64,000 nt of DNA from Nocardia tengchongensis (GCF_018362975.1 NZ_CP074371.1:6944001-7008000); one strand, 5' to 3'. Positions 45,634 through 55,470 are shown, counted from the first letter of the stretch. Numbers and translations: made by a program. The notes: a model not told the origin generated them from the sequence alone.

Positions 45634-46503
45634 TCAGAAGTCGGCCGGGGTCTTGGTGGCCGGTTCTTCCTTCAGCTCCGCCTCGGCAGCGGTCTCCACG
45701 GGGGCCTCGGCAGCAGCGTCGGCGGCCGGGGCGGCCTGCGACAGCAGCTCCTGCTCCCACTCGGCGAGGGGCTCGCCCGCGCCGGCCTCCGGCTTCGAGT
45801 CGCCACCGGCGCGCGAGGCACGAGCCTGCACACCCTCGGCGACGGCGGAGGCGACGACCTTGGTCAGCAGCGCGGCCGAACGGATCGCGTCGTCGTTACC
45901 CGGGATCGGGTAGTCGACCAGGTCGGGGTCGCAGTTGGTGTCCAGGATCGCGATGACCGGGATGTTCAGCTTGCGAGCCTCGCCGACGGCGATGTGCTCC
46001 TTGTTGGTGTCGACAACCCAGATGGCCGAGGGAACCTTGGCCATGTCCCGGATGCCGCCCAGGGTGCGCTCGAGCTTGTTCTTCTCACGCGTCAGCATGA
46101 GGATTTCCTTCTTGGTGCGACCCTCGAAACCGCCGGTCTGCTCCATCGACTCGAGCTCCTTCAGGCGCTGCAGGCGCTTGTGGACGGTCGAGAAGTTGGT
46201 GAGCATGCCGCCCAGCCAGCGCTGGTTCACGTAAGGCATGCCGACGCGGGTCGCCTCGGAAGCGATCGACTCCTGGGCCTGCTTCTTGGTGCCGACGAAG
46301 AGGACGGTGCCGCCGTGGGCAACGGTCTCCTTGACGAACTCGTAGGCCTTGTCGATGTAGGTCAGCGTCTGCTGCAGATCGATGATGTAGATGCCGTTGC
46401 GGTCGGTGAAGATGAACCGCTTCATCTTCGGGTTCCACCGGCGGGTCTGGTGACCGAAGTGCGCGCCGCTGTCGAGCAGCTGCTTCATTGTTACGACAGC
46501 CAT
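45634..46503 (-). CDS. rpsB: 30S ribosomal protein S2
   Basis: A 289-residue S2 with the family signature regions: '[19 protein letters not shown]', '[17 protein letters not shown]', '[16 protein letters not shown]', '[20 protein letters not shown]'. The last ~50 residues form an acidic Ala/Glu/Pro-rich tail common in actinobacteria. ATG 46503 start, with GAGAGGAAG upstream. Confidence 0.97.
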   Translation of the reverse strand: MAVVTMKQLLDSGAHFGHQTRRWNPKMKRFIFTDRNGIYIIDLQQTLTYIDKAYEFVKETVAHGGTVLFVGTKKQAQESIASEATRVGMPYVNQRWLGGMLTNFSTVHKRLQRLKELESMEQTGGFEGRTKKEILMLTREKNKLERTLGGIRDMAKVPSAIWVVDTNKEHIAVGEARKLNIPVIAILDTNCDPDLVDYPIPGNDDAIRSAALLTKVVASAVAEGVQARASRAGGDSKPEAGAGEPLAEWEQELLSQAAPAADAAAEAPVETAAEAELKEEPATKTPADF

Positions 46504-46758
46504 GGCTCCGTAACTTCCTCTCGTTGCTGGTTGACACAGGAATCGGCGATCCCTGCCCTGGCACCCACGGCCACCGGAACCCTCTGGAAAAAGTCAGGGG
46601 GACCAGCCGGCGACACTCACTGTGGGCGCGCGAAGTCGGTCGGCGTTAACGCAAACCGCTGAATCAGTTTACGCAGCAGTCCCGCCATACCGAAATCGGG
46701 CCCGGTGACGGCCGAAAACCGGATGCGCAACCGCAGGTCAGCGGCCTACCGTGAGTAA

Positions 46759-47256
46759 ATGCTGCGGACCGCGCGGCTCGCGCTGACACCGGTGCGCGCG
46801 AGCGACCACGACGAACTTCTGGCACTGTGGCGCATGCCGGAAGTGTGTGAATTCCTCTTCGACGGCGAGTTCCTTTCCGACGCCTACGTCACCGACGTCA
46901 TCGCCAATTCCGAGAAGAGTTTCGCCGCCGCGAATTTCGGGCTCTGGGTGGTGCGGGACGGCGTCGGCGCGCCGTTGTTCGGGACCGCCGGGCTGCGCGA
47001 ACTGGACGGTGGACCTGACCTGGAGGTCGTGTACAGCCTCGAACCTGGCCGGTGGGGTAGCGGGCTGGCGAGTGAGGCCGCCGCGGCCGTGTTGAACTAC
47101 GGGTTCGAGGTACTGGGCCTGGATCGGGTGCTCGCCGAAGTCGACGTGGGCAATGTGGCGTCGCGGGCCGTCGTCGAGAGGCTCGGGATGACGGCGTTCG
47201 ACACCGTGCCGGGAGTGCTGGGGCCGATGATTCAGTACGTGCGGGATCGCGACTGA
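46759..47256 (+). CDS. GNAT acetyltransferase (RimJ/RimL-like)
   Basis: A 165-residue GNAT protein: 'TARLALTPVRASDHDELLAL', acetyl-CoA loop 'EPGRWGSGLASEAAAAVLNY', then 'LAEVDVGNVASRAVVERLGM', the pattern of RimJ/RimL ribosomal-protein and small-molecule acetyltransferases. The substrate cannot be assigned. It lies between rpsB and the M23 peptidase, divergent from rpsB. Confidence 0.9.
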   Translation: MLRTARLALTPVRASDHDELLALWRMPEVCEFLFDGEFLSDAYVTDVIANSEKSFAAANFGLWVVRDGVGAPLFGTAGLRELDGGPDLEVVYSLEPGRWGSGLASEAAAAVLNYGFEVLGLDRVLAEVDVGNVASRAVVERLGMTAFDTVPGVLGPMIQYVRDRD

Positions 47257-47344
47257 GGTTGGCGCTGTTCACAATTGGGCGTGTTGTCCACACTCGCCGA
47301 AGAGGCTCTCCCGCAGTGGCTTCGGCGGGCGCAGGCTCGATGGC

Positions 47345-48271
47345 ATGCCGTCGAATCGTTCCGATCCTGGTCCCCGCCAGTCGCTTTCGCTCGTGCCCAC
47401 GGCGCGCGGGCGAGGGGTGGTCGGACTGTGTGTGACAGTTGCGTTCTGCCTGTCGGCCGCCGTCCTCGCCGCGCCCGGCGCGGCCGCCCCGCTCGGCTCG
47501 GCCGCGCCGACCGGCGACTTCGGGTGGCCGCTCACGCCGCGACCCGCCGTCGTGCGGGTATTCGACAGGCCCGAGCACGACTGGCTGCCGGGGCACCGCG
47601 GTGTGGACCTGGCCGGCCGCGGTGGCCAAGCCGTGCTCGCGGCAGGGGAAGGCGTCGTGGTCTTCGCGGGCACGGTGGCCGGGAAGCCGGTCGTCTCCAT
47701 CGATCACGCAGGCGGGCTCCGCACCACCTACGAACCGGTCACCGCCTCGATCACCGTGGGCCGCAGGCTCTCCCGTGGCACGGCCATCGGCGTACTGGAG
47801 ACCGGCCACACCCCCTGCTCTCCCTGCCTGCACTGGGGTGCCCGCCGCGACGCCGAATACCTCGACCCACTCGGCCTGATCCACCACGCGCCGATCCGGC
47901 TGAAACCACTCGCAACCGGTGAGAACATGAAGACTGCGCGCCTCGGATTCGCAAGGCCTGGGAGCCGGATCGGGCGGCGGCGGCCGAACCGGATCGGGAC
48001 CCGCGTCATGATGGGTCCATGCCCCAGCAGCCCGCTCCCTTCACCTACCCCGACGTCGGCGCGACCGCGGGCGAGTTCCCAGCGGGCTACGATCACTTCC
48101 GGCTACGACTCCGAATCGGCTCCGGCCGAGCGCTTTTCGACCACGCCGCCGAGCAGATCCTCGCCTACCGTATGCAACGCGGAACCGGCATCTTCCAGCA
48201 CGCCACCACCCCGACCGCACAGCCGGGCACCGAACTCACCGTCCGCCTCGCCCTCGGCCCGATCGGCGTGA
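47345..48271 (+). CDS. Secreted M23-type peptidase (LytM-like), C-terminal overrun
   Basis: Signal peptide in the first ~48 residues ('TVAFCLSAAVLAAPGAAA'), then an M23/LytM domain with the metal motif 'HRGVDLAG' and 'PCSPCLHWGARR', where the second histidine of HxH is kept and the first is Cys. The syntenic gene next to rpsB in M. tuberculosis (Rv2891) is of this type. Peptidase homology ends at 'RLKPLA' (about 47,915). The remaining ~115 codons overlap the DUF1990 gene in another frame and look spurious; a TGA at 47,920 in the next frame suggests a lost stop from an indel. Confidence 0.75.
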   Translation: MPSNRSDPGPRQSLSLVPTARGRGVVGLCVTVAFCLSAAVLAAPGAAAPLGSAAPTGDFGWPLTPRPAVVRVFDRPEHDWLPGHRGVDLAGRGGQAVLAAGEGVVVFAGTVAGKPVVSIDHAGGLRTTYEPVTASITVGRRLSRGTAIGVLETGHTPCSPCLHWGARRDAEYLDPLGLIHHAPIRLKPLATGENMKTARLGFARPGSRIGRRRPNRIGTRVMMGPCPSSPLPSPTPTSARPRASSQRATITSGYDSESAPAERFSTTPPSRSSPTVCNAEPASSSTPPPRPHSRAPNSPSASPSARSA

Positions 48272-48529
48272 ACGCCCCCTGCCGAGTCGTCTACGTCCTC
48301 GACGACCCGAACCGCCGCGGTTTCGCCTACGGCACACTCCCCGGCCACCCCGAGAGCGGCGAAGAACTGTTCGCCGTCGAATACGACCCTGCCGACGACT
48401 CGGTCCACGGCATCATCGCCGCCTTCTCGAACCCGGGCACCTGGTACAACCCGCCTGGGCGCCCCGATCGTCCGCCTGATCCAGCGCTGGTTCGCCCGGC
48501 GATACATCGAGACCCTGCGACCCCGCTGA
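48019..48529 (+). pseudogene. DUF1990-family protein, one frameshift near the end
   Basis: The frame opens at ATG 48019: 'FTYPDVGATAGEFPAGYDHF', 'RVVYVLDDPNRRGFAYGTLP', 'SGEELFAVEYD', all typical of DUF1990. After 'AAFSNPGTWYN' (about 48,449) the raw frame runs on with low-complexity sequence to 48,585. Removing one C from a short run instead gives 'RLGAPIVRLIQRWFARRYIE' and a stop at 48,529, the expected family ending. Probably functional if the extra base is an assembly error. Family function is unknown. Confidence 0.7.
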
Positions 48530-48606
48530 GCGACCATCCCACCCCTCGACCGGCGGTGTCGGCGAACGCGACCGCGAGCGCATAAGTCGCCTGGCGCCGG
48601 TCGGTG

Positions 48607-48987
48607 TCAGTTGTCGGCGAGGTGGGACGCGAGGGTTGCGGCCTCGGCGCGGAGGCGCGCGGCGCGATCGGCGCCGCCGGAGAGCCCGTCATATTCCTGT
48701 GCCGCGGTGAGGCGTTCGGCGATTTCGGTGCGGACGATGTCGGCGATATCGGATTCGGTGAGGTCGCGGCGGGAGCGTTCGGCGGCGCCGAGACCGACAG
48801 CGCTGTTCTCGATCGCGCCGGCGCGGATGTCGGAACCGTCTATGGCTTCGGCATTGTCGATCGCACCCAGGGCCGAGCGCAGCGCTGCGGTGGCGTCTCG
48901 GTCGCGGGACTTCATGGCCGCGGGAAGCGCCGCGCGCAGGCGCTGACGTAGGGAGGAGGTCTCGGCGGGCAGAGTGCTCATGATCAT
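48607..48987 (-). CDS. GatB/YqeY-domain protein
   Basis: A 126-residue helical protein with the YqeY-type pattern: 'LRQRLRAALPAAMKSRDRDA', 'TAALRSALGAIDNAEA', 'LTESDIADIVRTEIAERLTA'. The domain resembles the tRNA-binding tail of GatB, but stand-alone versions have no proven role. ATG 48987 or 48981 may start it; AGG is 8 bases before the first. Confidence 0.75.
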   Translation of the reverse strand: MIMSTLPAETSSLRQRLRAALPAAMKSRDRDATAALRSALGAIDNAEAIDGSDIRAGAIENSAVGLGAAERSRRDLTESDIADIVRTEIAERLTAAQEYDGLSGGADRAARLRAEAATLASHLADN

Positions 48988-49312
48988 CGACGGTACCTGT
49001 GGAGGTCCCCTGGCCGAGGCTCCGGCGACAGGGTGTCAATCGCCCGGCCTCAGCGGCAGAGCCCCAGCGGCCCAACGCGGGTGGCCCAACGCGGGCGACC
49101 CTCCCCGGGCACCCCCTCGGCATCCCTCCGCGGGCGGCCCTTCCGGGGCAGCCTCGCGGGACAACCCTCCGCGGGCGACCCTCCCGGGGCAGCCCTCTCG
49201 GGGCGGCCCTCCCCGGGCGGCCTGCGCGGGCGCGATTGCTTTCGCCATGCGCAGCCGCCACCCCCGGCCAGCGCCAGCACCAGTCCGGCGACCGCGACCA
49301 ATTCGACAGCCC
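48988..49312. other. GC-rich gap with imperfect tandem repeats
   Basis: No gene supported. The middle (about 49,078-49,235) is repetitive and C/G-rich, so every frame is open and shows Pro/Arg/Gly-rich low complexity. See the repeat entry inside it. Confidence 0.5.
49125..49194. repeat. Imperfect direct repeat, 41-bp period
   Basis: A 29-base unit beginning CCTCCGCGGGCG occurs at 49,125-49,153 and 49,166-49,194 with two mismatches. Shorter related pieces extend left and right. Its function is unknown; such repeats vary in copy number in actinobacteria. Confidence 0.6.
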
Positions 49313-50077
49313 CTAAACGGCTGCGGGCGTGCCCTTCTCGCGTTCGGCGAGTTCGGACTTCCAGGCGCGGAAGCCTTCCTCGGTGCGGCCGCGACGCCAG
49401 TAGCCGGAGATCGAGGACGCCCACTCGGCCGGGACGCCGCGCTCCTTGCGGATGTACGGGCGCAGATCGTGCATGACCGCCCGGGCTTCGCCGTGGATGA
49501 AGACCTGAACCACGCCGTCGCGCCACGGCGCACTGCGTACCGCCGCGGCCAGCCGCTCCCCAGGTTCCGCGTCGCCGCGGTGAATCCAGGTGAGGTGCAC
49601 ACCTTCCGGATGCGCGAAGGCGATCTCGTCGGCGGAACCGAGGACCTCCACGAACACCTGCCCCACCGCGTCGGCGGGCAGGGCCGCGCACGCGACGGCG
49701 ATCGCGGGCAGGGCGGATTCGTCACCGGCGAGCAGATGCCAGTCGGCGTCGGTACGCGGGGCGTAGCCGCCGCCGGGGCCGACCAGGTCGATGGAGTCGC
49801 CCGGCTGCGCGGCGGCGGCCCAAGGCCCGGCGACACCTTCATCGCCGTGGTGGACGAAGTCGATGGCGATCTCCTGGGCGGCACGGTCCACCTCGCGCAC
49901 GGTGTAGGTGCGCATGATGTCGCCGTCAGCGGACGGGAAGATCAGTTTGACGTAGGAGTCGGTGCTGTCGCTGGGCTGGAAGGCCGCGAAGCCCGGGCCG
50001 CCGAGCCGGACCCGGATCAGGTGATCGGTCAGCCGGATCGTGTTCTGAACCACCAGCGTGATGCGTGTACGCGCCAA
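49313..50077 (-). CDS. Siderophore-interacting (ferric-siderophore reductase) protein
   Basis: A 254-residue flavoprotein of the ViuB/SIP family. The N-terminal FAD-binding barrel carries 'MRTYTVREVD' (RxYS/T motif), and the C-terminal domain has 'WHLLAGDESALPAIA' and 'WASSISGYWRRGRTEEGFRAW', the family ending. It reduces ferric siderophores to release iron in the cytoplasm. TTG 50077 follows GGAGGTGTCC. An IdeR/DtxR-like box overlaps its promoter, so iron repression is likely. Confidence 0.93.
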   Translation of the reverse strand: MARTRITLVVQNTIRLTDHLIRVRLGGPGFAAFQPSDSTDSYVKLIFPSADGDIMRTYTVREVDRAAQEIAIDFVHHGDEGVAGPWAAAAQPGDSIDLVGPGGGYAPRTDADWHLLAGDESALPAIAVACAALPADAVGQVFVEVLGSADEIAFAHPEGVHLTWIHRGDAEPGERLAAAVRSAPWRDGVVQVFIHGEARAVMHDLRPYIRKERGVPAEWASSISGYWRRGRTEEGFRAWKSELAEREKGTPAAV

Positions 50078-50092
50078 AGGACACCTCCATAA

Positions 50093-50106
50093 TTAGGATT
50101 ACCTAA
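50093..50106. promoter_or_regulatory. IdeR/DtxR-like iron box
   Basis: TTAGGATTACCTAA carries the outer arms TTAGG/CCTAA of the iron-box consensus and lies 16 bases upstream of the siderophore-interacting gene's start. On the coding strand it continues as TTAGGTAATCCTAATTA. Confidence 0.65.
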
Positions 50107-50161
50107 CTGACGCTAGCAGACACTCCGATAGGTCGTCGATAACATTTCGATAGGTCGTTGG

Positions 50162-51079
50162 TCACTGGATCCCGGCGATGAGCGCGGCCAGCGCGGCCGC
50201 CAGCCGATCGAGTCCGGGGCCTGCCGGACCACCGGGTTCGGCCATATAGAGATCGCGGCGGATCTCCACCATCAACGCGGTGACCCGGGGCTCGCGGCCG
50301 TAGAAGTCCAGCGGCACATAGGCGCCCGCGAACGGGCTGTTGACGCCGACGCCGCCGAAGTCGGCGAAGACGTCGGCGGCATGCTCGACCAGATCCGGTG
50401 GGGTGTGAAAAGCATCCACGCCCAGGCAGATCGGCGGACGCGGGCCGTCACCGTGGAGTTCGTAGGGCAGACGCTGGGCCGGATACGAGTGCACGTCGAT
50501 GATCAACACCCGCCCCACAGCCGAAAGCCGTTCGGCCACCAGATCGGTCATGGCCCGCGCGTAGGGGTGGAAGTAGCGATCCAACAAGGGCGCGGGATCG
50601 AAATCCGGACGCCGCAACGCCATCCGGTCAGTGGTAGCGGTGTACACCGCGCCCATCCCGGCCGCCAGCATCTCCTCCCGCTCGTCGGGAAACCGCTCCG
50701 GGTCAACGACCAGCCGCGACAGCAGATTCACGAATTGCCATGGCCGCGTGGGCGACACCTCCGCAGCCACGGCCGCGAGCCGCGCGGTATGCGCGTCGGT
50801 GATGGCATCCAGCTCACGCTCGAGCGCCCGGTCGTCGAGCAGCAGCTCCGCCCGCACGCGTGCGGGAATCGTGCGCGCCGAATGCGGAACATGCAGCACC
50901 ACAGGCGAATCGGCGGACCCTTGCAAAAGCCGCACCGAATCCGGGACGGCCCTGGGGGCCAACGGCAATGCCGCCGGCCCGGCGACCGTAGGCAGCGCCC
51001 CCGACCTGGCGGCCGAAGGCTGTGCCGCGGGATTGGGAGCCGGAGGTGGCGTCGCGGGCTTGCCGGGCCGGGCGGTCAC
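50162..51079 (-). CDS. N-formylglutamate amidohydrolase family protein
   Basis: A ~305-residue protein: a Pro/Ala-rich N-terminal stretch (~55 residues), then the amidohydrolase domain '[15 protein letters not shown]', '[19 protein letters not shown]', '[17 protein letters not shown]', '[20 protein letters not shown]'. Histidines and acidic residues match the zinc-hydrolase family acting on N-formylglutamate or similar amides. GTG 51079 overlaps the xerC stop (GTGA), so translation is probably coupled. No histidine-degradation genes are nearby. Confidence 0.88.
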   Translation of the reverse strand: MTARPGKPATPPPAPNPAAQPSAARSGALPTVAGPAALPLAPRAVPDSVRLLQGSADSPVVLHVPHSARTIPARVRAELLLDDRALERELDAITDAHTARLAAVAAEVSPTRPWQFVNLLSRLVVDPERFPDEREEMLAAGMGAVYTATTDRMALRRPDFDPAPLLDRYFHPYARAMTDLVAERLSAVGRVLIIDVHSYPAQRLPYELHGDGPRPPICLGVDAFHTPPDLVEHAADVFADFGGVGVNSPFAGAYVPLDFYGREPRVTALMVEIRRDLYMAEPGGPAGPGLDRLAAALAALIAGIQ

Positions 51080-52000
51080 GCGCGGGGGTGGGCTTGGTCG
51101 TGGACCTTCTTGAGGCGGTCGATGGAGACGTGGGTGTAGAGCTGGGTGGTGGCCATGCTGGCGTGCCCGAGGATCTCCTGCACCACTCGCAGATCGGCCC
51201 CGCCCTCCAGTAGGTGCGTGGCCGCGGTGTGGCGGAATCCGTGCGGGCCCATGTCGGGTGCGCCTGGAATCGCGGAAACCACTTCGTGCACCACGGTTCT
51301 GGCCTGCCGCGGATCGATCCGGCGGCCCCGGCGGCCGAGTAGCAGCGCCCGCCCCGAATCCGAGGTGGCCAGCGCTGCCCGCCCGAACCGCAGCCACGCC
51401 TCCAATGCCTGTTCGGCGGGCCCGCCGAACGGGACTGCCCGCTCCTTGTTGCCCTTGCCCAGCACCCGCACCAGCCGCCGCTCCCGATCCACGTCCTCGA
51501 TGTCGAGCCCGCACAGTTCGCTGACCCGGATTCCGGTGGCATACAACAGCTCGACGATCAGCCGATCCCGCAGCGCCATCGGATCCTGCTGCGCCGCGCC
51601 CGATTCCGCCGCCTCCATCGCCGCCCGCGCCTGTTCCTTCCCCAACACCGACGGCAACACCCGATGCGCCCGAGCCGACCCCAGCCGCGGTCCCGGATCC
51701 ACCCCCAACCGCCCCGTATGCGTCAGCCACGCGGTGAACGTCCGCGCCGACGCCCGCCCTTCGAGCCATGGTCGTCCGAGCTGCTCCCCCCGCCGCCTGC
51801 GCCGCCAGCCACGACCGCAACAACGCCAAATCCACCTCCCCCACACCGGAATCCACCGCCCGCCCCAGCAAATGCTCCAGCAACCCGCGCGCATCCCCCA
51901 CATACGCCCGCACCGTGTGCTCGGACCGATTCCGCCCCAACCGCAAATGCCGCCCATACTCGGCCAGCAACGCTTCCAAATCCTCGGGCAGCCCACTCAT
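51076..52000 (-). pseudogene. xerC: XerC-type tyrosine recombinase, one frameshift
   Basis: ATG 52000 opens the N-terminal SAM-like domain ('[19 protein letters not shown]', '[19 protein letters not shown]'). An extra G near 51,760 (GGGCGGGCG) shifts the frame. The catalytic domain follows in the next frame: arginine in '[13 protein letters not shown]', lysine segment '[14 protein letters not shown]', '[19 protein letters not shown]' (HxxR), 'LGHAS', and the tyrosine in 'TTQLYTHVS'. XerC resolves chromosome dimers at dif with XerD and is widely conserved, so an assembly indel is likely. It precedes dprA as in M. tuberculosis. Confidence 0.85.
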
Positions 52001-52281
52001 CCCCCCACGCTGACCCCATTCCGCCCCTATTTCAAGCACCACGCCACCCGAGCCCCTCACACCGGCCAGGCGCCACCACCGCCACCACACCCGGCCACAC
52101 TGCGCGCCCAACCCTCACCGCCAAGCCCAATGACACAGGCCAGGCGCCGCCACCGCATCCCGCCACGCCCGACCACGCTGCGGACCGAGCAGTTGCCACC
52201 GCACCAGGCAGACGCGGCAGCCAGTTGCCGCCACTGCACCAAGTTGCCGCGACAGCGCCCGGCGGCGCTATGGCGAGTTCG

Positions 52282-53625
52282 TCACCGATGCTGTTCGTGC
52301 GCAGCGACAATAGCCGCAGTCGCGGTGGGAGAGGGTGGGTGCGTGCGGTACCAGCCGTTGCTGTCGCACGCGACCAGGCCCGCGATCTCCAGTGCCGACA
52401 GGGTGGCCCGGACTGTTGGCAGCGGGAGGCCGGTATCGGTCACCACGGCGCGGGGCAGGCGTGAACCGGTGCCGGGAAGTGCGGCGAAGACGAGGGCCTC
52501 GTCGCCGGACAGGTTGTCCTCGGGGTTCGGCGGGACCGCGCCCGGCAGGGAGAGCCGCAGTGGGCCCGCCTCGTCGAGGATGTCCTCGGCTCGGGTGACG
52601 ATGAATGCCTCTCCCTCGCGGATCATGCGATGACACCCGAGTGATGCGGCCGAGGTGATCGGGCCCGGCACCGCCATTGCTGGACGTCCGAGTCGGCGAC
52701 ACCATTTCACGGTGTTGCGGGCGCCGCTGCGGACACCGGCCTCGACCACGACGACGCCGTCCGCGAGCCCGGCGATGAGTCGATTCCGGGCCAGGAAGTG
52801 GTGCTTGCGCGGCGATGTGCCGGGTGGGTACTCGGTGACGACCAGACCGCGTTCGGCGATCTCGCCCAGCAGGTGGTCGTGCTGCACCGGATATGGGCGA
52901 TCGGGCCCGCAGGCGAGCACCGCGATGGTCATTCCGCCCATCGCCAGCGCGGCCCTGTGGGCCATCCCGTCGATGCCGAACGCTGCCCCGGAAACGATCG
53001 TCCAACCGCGCGCGGCCAACTCCCCTGCGATCTCCCCGGTCGCGTGGTTCCCGTACCCGGTGCTGCACCGAGCCCCCACCACGGCGATCGACCGCTCGGT
53101 CGCCTCCACCAGCGACCGCTTTCCCCGCACCCACAACACCAGCGGCACAGCCGCATCCGCGTCATGCCCAGGATCCAGCTGCCCCAACCCGAGCATCCGC
53201 CACGCCGGCCACTCCCCATCGTCGGGCGTCACCACCCGCCCGCCCAACCGCTCGATCTGCGCCAGATCCGCTTCCGCCCGATCAACCCCGCGCCGCAACT
53301 CCGTCGGCCCCCGCAACACCTCCGGCAACGCACACTCCCGAACCGCCCGAGCCGCCTCCAGCACCCCCACCGACTCGATCAACCCCGACAGCGCCGCACA
53401 CGGCCCCTCCACCACCCGAGACAAATACACCCAGGCCAACCGCCGCTCATCAGCGCAACCGCCGCCAACCAAACTGGCTCCACGCGCTCCATTTCCGTGC
53501 AACACACCTGTCCAGCCGGAGCCACGGCCGTGTTCGGGGAGCTCGGCCGCGCCTGGGCGCGGGCCGGATTCGTCGTCGACGGCCGTGCGCCCCGCCGGGC
53601 CCGGTCCGCTCGTGATCTCGCTCAT
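52282..53625 (-). CDS. dprA: DNA-processing protein DprA
   Basis: A 447-residue DprA/Smf protein. The Rossmann-like core is clear: 'SIAVVGARCSTGYGNHATGE', 'WTIVSGAAFGIDGMAHRAAL', 'TIAVLACGPDRPYP', 'YPPGTSPRKHHFLARNRLIA', 'EAGVRSGARNTVKWCRRLGR'. The C-terminal winged-helix (DML1-like) region follows. DprA protects incoming single-stranded DNA and loads RecA. ATG 53625 overlaps the stop of the comM-type gene (ATGA). The first ~60 residues are low-complexity. Confidence 0.94.
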   Translation of the reverse strand: MSEITSGPGPAGRTAVDDESGPRPGAAELPEHGRGSGWTGVLHGNGARGASLVGGGCADERRLAWVYLSRVVEGPCAALSGLIESVGVLEAARAVRECALPEVLRGPTELRRGVDRAEADLAQIERLGGRVVTPDDGEWPAWRMLGLGQLDPGHDADAAVPLVLWVRGKRSLVEATERSIAVVGARCSTGYGNHATGEIAGELAARGWTIVSGAAFGIDGMAHRAALAMGGMTIAVLACGPDRPYPVQHDHLLGEIAERGLVVTEYPPGTSPRKHHFLARNRLIAGLADGVVVVEAGVRSGARNTVKWCRRLGRPAMAVPGPITSAASLGCHRMIREGEAFIVTRAEDILDEAGPLRLSLPGAVPPNPEDNLSGDEALVFAALPGTGSRLPRAVVTDTGLPLPTVRATLSALEIAGLVACDSNGWYRTHPPSPTATAAIVAAHEQHR

Positions 53626-55130
53626 GCTCCACCTCGCTGCCGGAAGCTCAAGGCCTGCAGGACGTCCTGGACATTCGGAAGGTCGCCGCCGCGCAAATCG
53701 GCCACGGTCCAGGCCACTCGGATGGCACGGTCGGCGCCGCGGGCCGACATACGCCCGTGTTGAAGTGCGTTCTCCACCGGGGCAAGTGCTTCGCGGGGCA
53801 GCCGGAACCGCTGGCGGAGTACGTGTCCCGGAACCTCCGCGTTGGTTGCCATGCCCAGATCGGCCCACCGCTTCGAAGCCGCCTCCCGGGCTGCGGCCAC
53901 CCGTGTCCGGACCACCTCGCTGGCCTCCACCTCGTCGCCGCTGAACGCGCCGGCCGCCTGGGCATGCATCCGAACCGCCAAGTCGATGCGGTCCATCAGT
54001 GGTCCGGACAACTTGCCCAGGTAGCGGCGGCGAGCCAAAGGCGCACAGATGCAATCGATGTCACGTGCGGGCGCGCAGGGGCAGGGATTCGCGGCCAGCA
54101 CGAGTTGGAATCGCGCTGGGAACCGCGACACCCCGTCGCGGCGGGCGATACGCACCTCGCCCTCTTCGAGCGGAGTACGCAGCGCCTCCAGCACTTTGGC
54201 GGAGATCTCCGCGCACTCGTCCAAAAACAGGACCCCGCGATGCGCGCAGCTCACTGCGCCCGGCCGGGCGGAACCCGAGCCGCCGCCGACCATCGCGGCG
54301 ACAGACGACGAATGATGCGGTGCGACGAATGGTGGTGCGGTGATCAAAGGCGCGTCGTCGGACAGGGTGCCCGCCACCGAGTGAATCGCCGTCACCTCCA
54401 AGGAATCCCGTTCCCGCAGCGCGGGCAGCAAACCCGGAAGTCGTTGGGCCAGCATCGTTTTCCCGATCCCCGGCGGCCCGGTGAGCAGCAGGTGATGGCC
54501 GCCGGCGGCCGCCACCTCCAACGCCCACCGCGCTTCGTCCTGTCCGACGACCTCGCGCAGATCGCCTATCGACCGCACCGGCTGCGGCAACGCGGGCTCG
54601 GGGAGCGTGAGGTCGCCGCCGCCGCGCAGCCAGTCCAGTAACTCGAGCAGCGTCGCGGCACCGAGCACACGGATCCCGTCAACCAGGCCCGCTTCCGGCA
54701 AGGCCGCAGACGGGACGACAACGGTGCGGCGACCGGCATTGCGGGCCGCCAGGACGGCTGGGAGGATGCCGCGGACCCGGCGGACGCGACCGTCCAACGC
54801 CAGTTCACCCAGCAGGACCGACTCGGACAAGCGGTTCGACGGGATCGCGCCCGACGCGTCGAGGACGGCGCCGGCGAGGGCGAGATCGTAAACGCTCCCG
54901 ACTTTCGGGAGGGTCGCCGGGGACAGGGCCAGGATCACTCGACCGTCTGGCCATTTCTCACCGGTATTGGACACCGCGGCTCGGACTCGGTCGCGGGATT
55001 CCTGGAGGGTGGTGTCGGGGCGTCCTACCAGGTGGACGGAGGGGAGGCCCTGACCGATGTCGGCTTCGATCTCCACGAGTTGGCCCTCGACGCCGTTGAC
55101 GGCGACGGAGTAGGCCCTGCCCAGCGGCAT
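53622..55130 (-). CDS. comM: YifB/ComM-type Mg-chelatase-like AAA+ ATPase
   Basis: A 502-residue ATPase: N-terminal Lon-like domain ('LGRAYSVAVNGVEGQLVEIE'), Walker A 'LTGPPGIGKTMLAQRLPGLL' at about 215-235, Walker B 'GVLFLDECAEISAKVLEAL', and the C-terminal Mg-chelatase lid. Vibrio ComM is a helicase that promotes branch migration during transformation. It forms a coupled unit with dprA, and yraN lies just upstream. A diverged fragment of another comM gene appears at 62,290-62,490. Confidence 0.94.
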   Translation of the reverse strand: MPLGRAYSVAVNGVEGQLVEIEADIGQGLPSVHLVGRPDTTLQESRDRVRAAVSNTGEKWPDGRVILALSPATLPKVGSVYDLALAGAVLDASGAIPSNRLSESVLLGELALDGRVRRVRGILPAVLAARNAGRRTVVVPSAALPEAGLVDGIRVLGAATLLELLDWLRGGGDLTLPEPALPQPVRSIGDLREVVGQDEARWALEVAAAGGHHLLLTGPPGIGKTMLAQRLPGLLPALRERDSLEVTAIHSVAGTLSDDAPLITAPPFVAPHHSSSVAAMVGGGSGSARPGAVSCAHRGVLFLDECAEISAKVLEALRTPLEEGEVRIARRDGVSRFPARFQLVLAANPCPCAPARDIDCICAPLARRRYLGKLSGPLMDRIDLAVRMHAQAAGAFSGDEVEASEVVRTRVAAAREAASKRWADLGMATNAEVPGHVLRQRFRLPREALAPVENALQHGRMSARGADRAIRVAWTVADLRGGDLPNVQDVLQALSFRQRGGA

Positions 55131-55131
55131 G

Positions 55132-55470
55132 TCAGAACGCCGCCTTCAGGTGCAGGATCTCCGGTGGGCGGCCGGGACGCAGGATGATCGACACCACGTC
55201 GAAGCGGACACGCTGGAACGGGCCGGGATGCTCGTGGAGCCAGTGGCGGGCCAGGGCGCGGATGCGTTGCTGTTTGAGGAAGGTGACGGCCTCCTCGGGC
55301 CGGCCGCAGGTCAGGTTGCGGCGGGTTTTGACTTCGATGAAAGCGGTGATGTCGCCAACCGGTGGAGAGCGATATTTGAATCGTGCGGTATTCCCCGGTG
55401 TTTGGTTGATGGACCATCGCAATGAGGACACCGATGCCGCCCGGTCGATTGTGGGCTGTGCGCGCGCCAA
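55132..55470 (-). CDS. YraN (UPF0102) protein, N-terminus replaced
   Basis: The C-terminal ~75 residues are YraN: 'GDITAFIEVKTRRN' (the nuclease-like EVK motif), 'CGRPEEAVTFLKQQRIRALA', 'RVRFDVVSIIL'. The normal start with its 'GxxGExxAAxYL' helix and 'GEIDLI' strand is absent. The first ~35 residues (from about 55,355 rightwards) are unrelated sequence belonging to the adjoining island. In M. tuberculosis the intact gene is Rv2898c beside comM. I read this as a breakpoint through yraN; the remnant is probably non-functional. Confidence 0.7.
   Translation of the reverse strand: MARAQPTIDRAASVSSLRWSINQTPGNTARFKYRSPPVGDITAFIEVKTRRNLTCGRPEEAVTFLKQQRIRALARHWLHEHPGPFQRVRFDVVSIILRPGRPPEILHLKAAF

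Noticed and set aside
48272..48585. C-terminal tail of DUF1990 in its raw frame
   Set aside because: Low-complexity Pro/Arg sequence; the neighbouring frame gives the expected family ending with a stop at 48,529.
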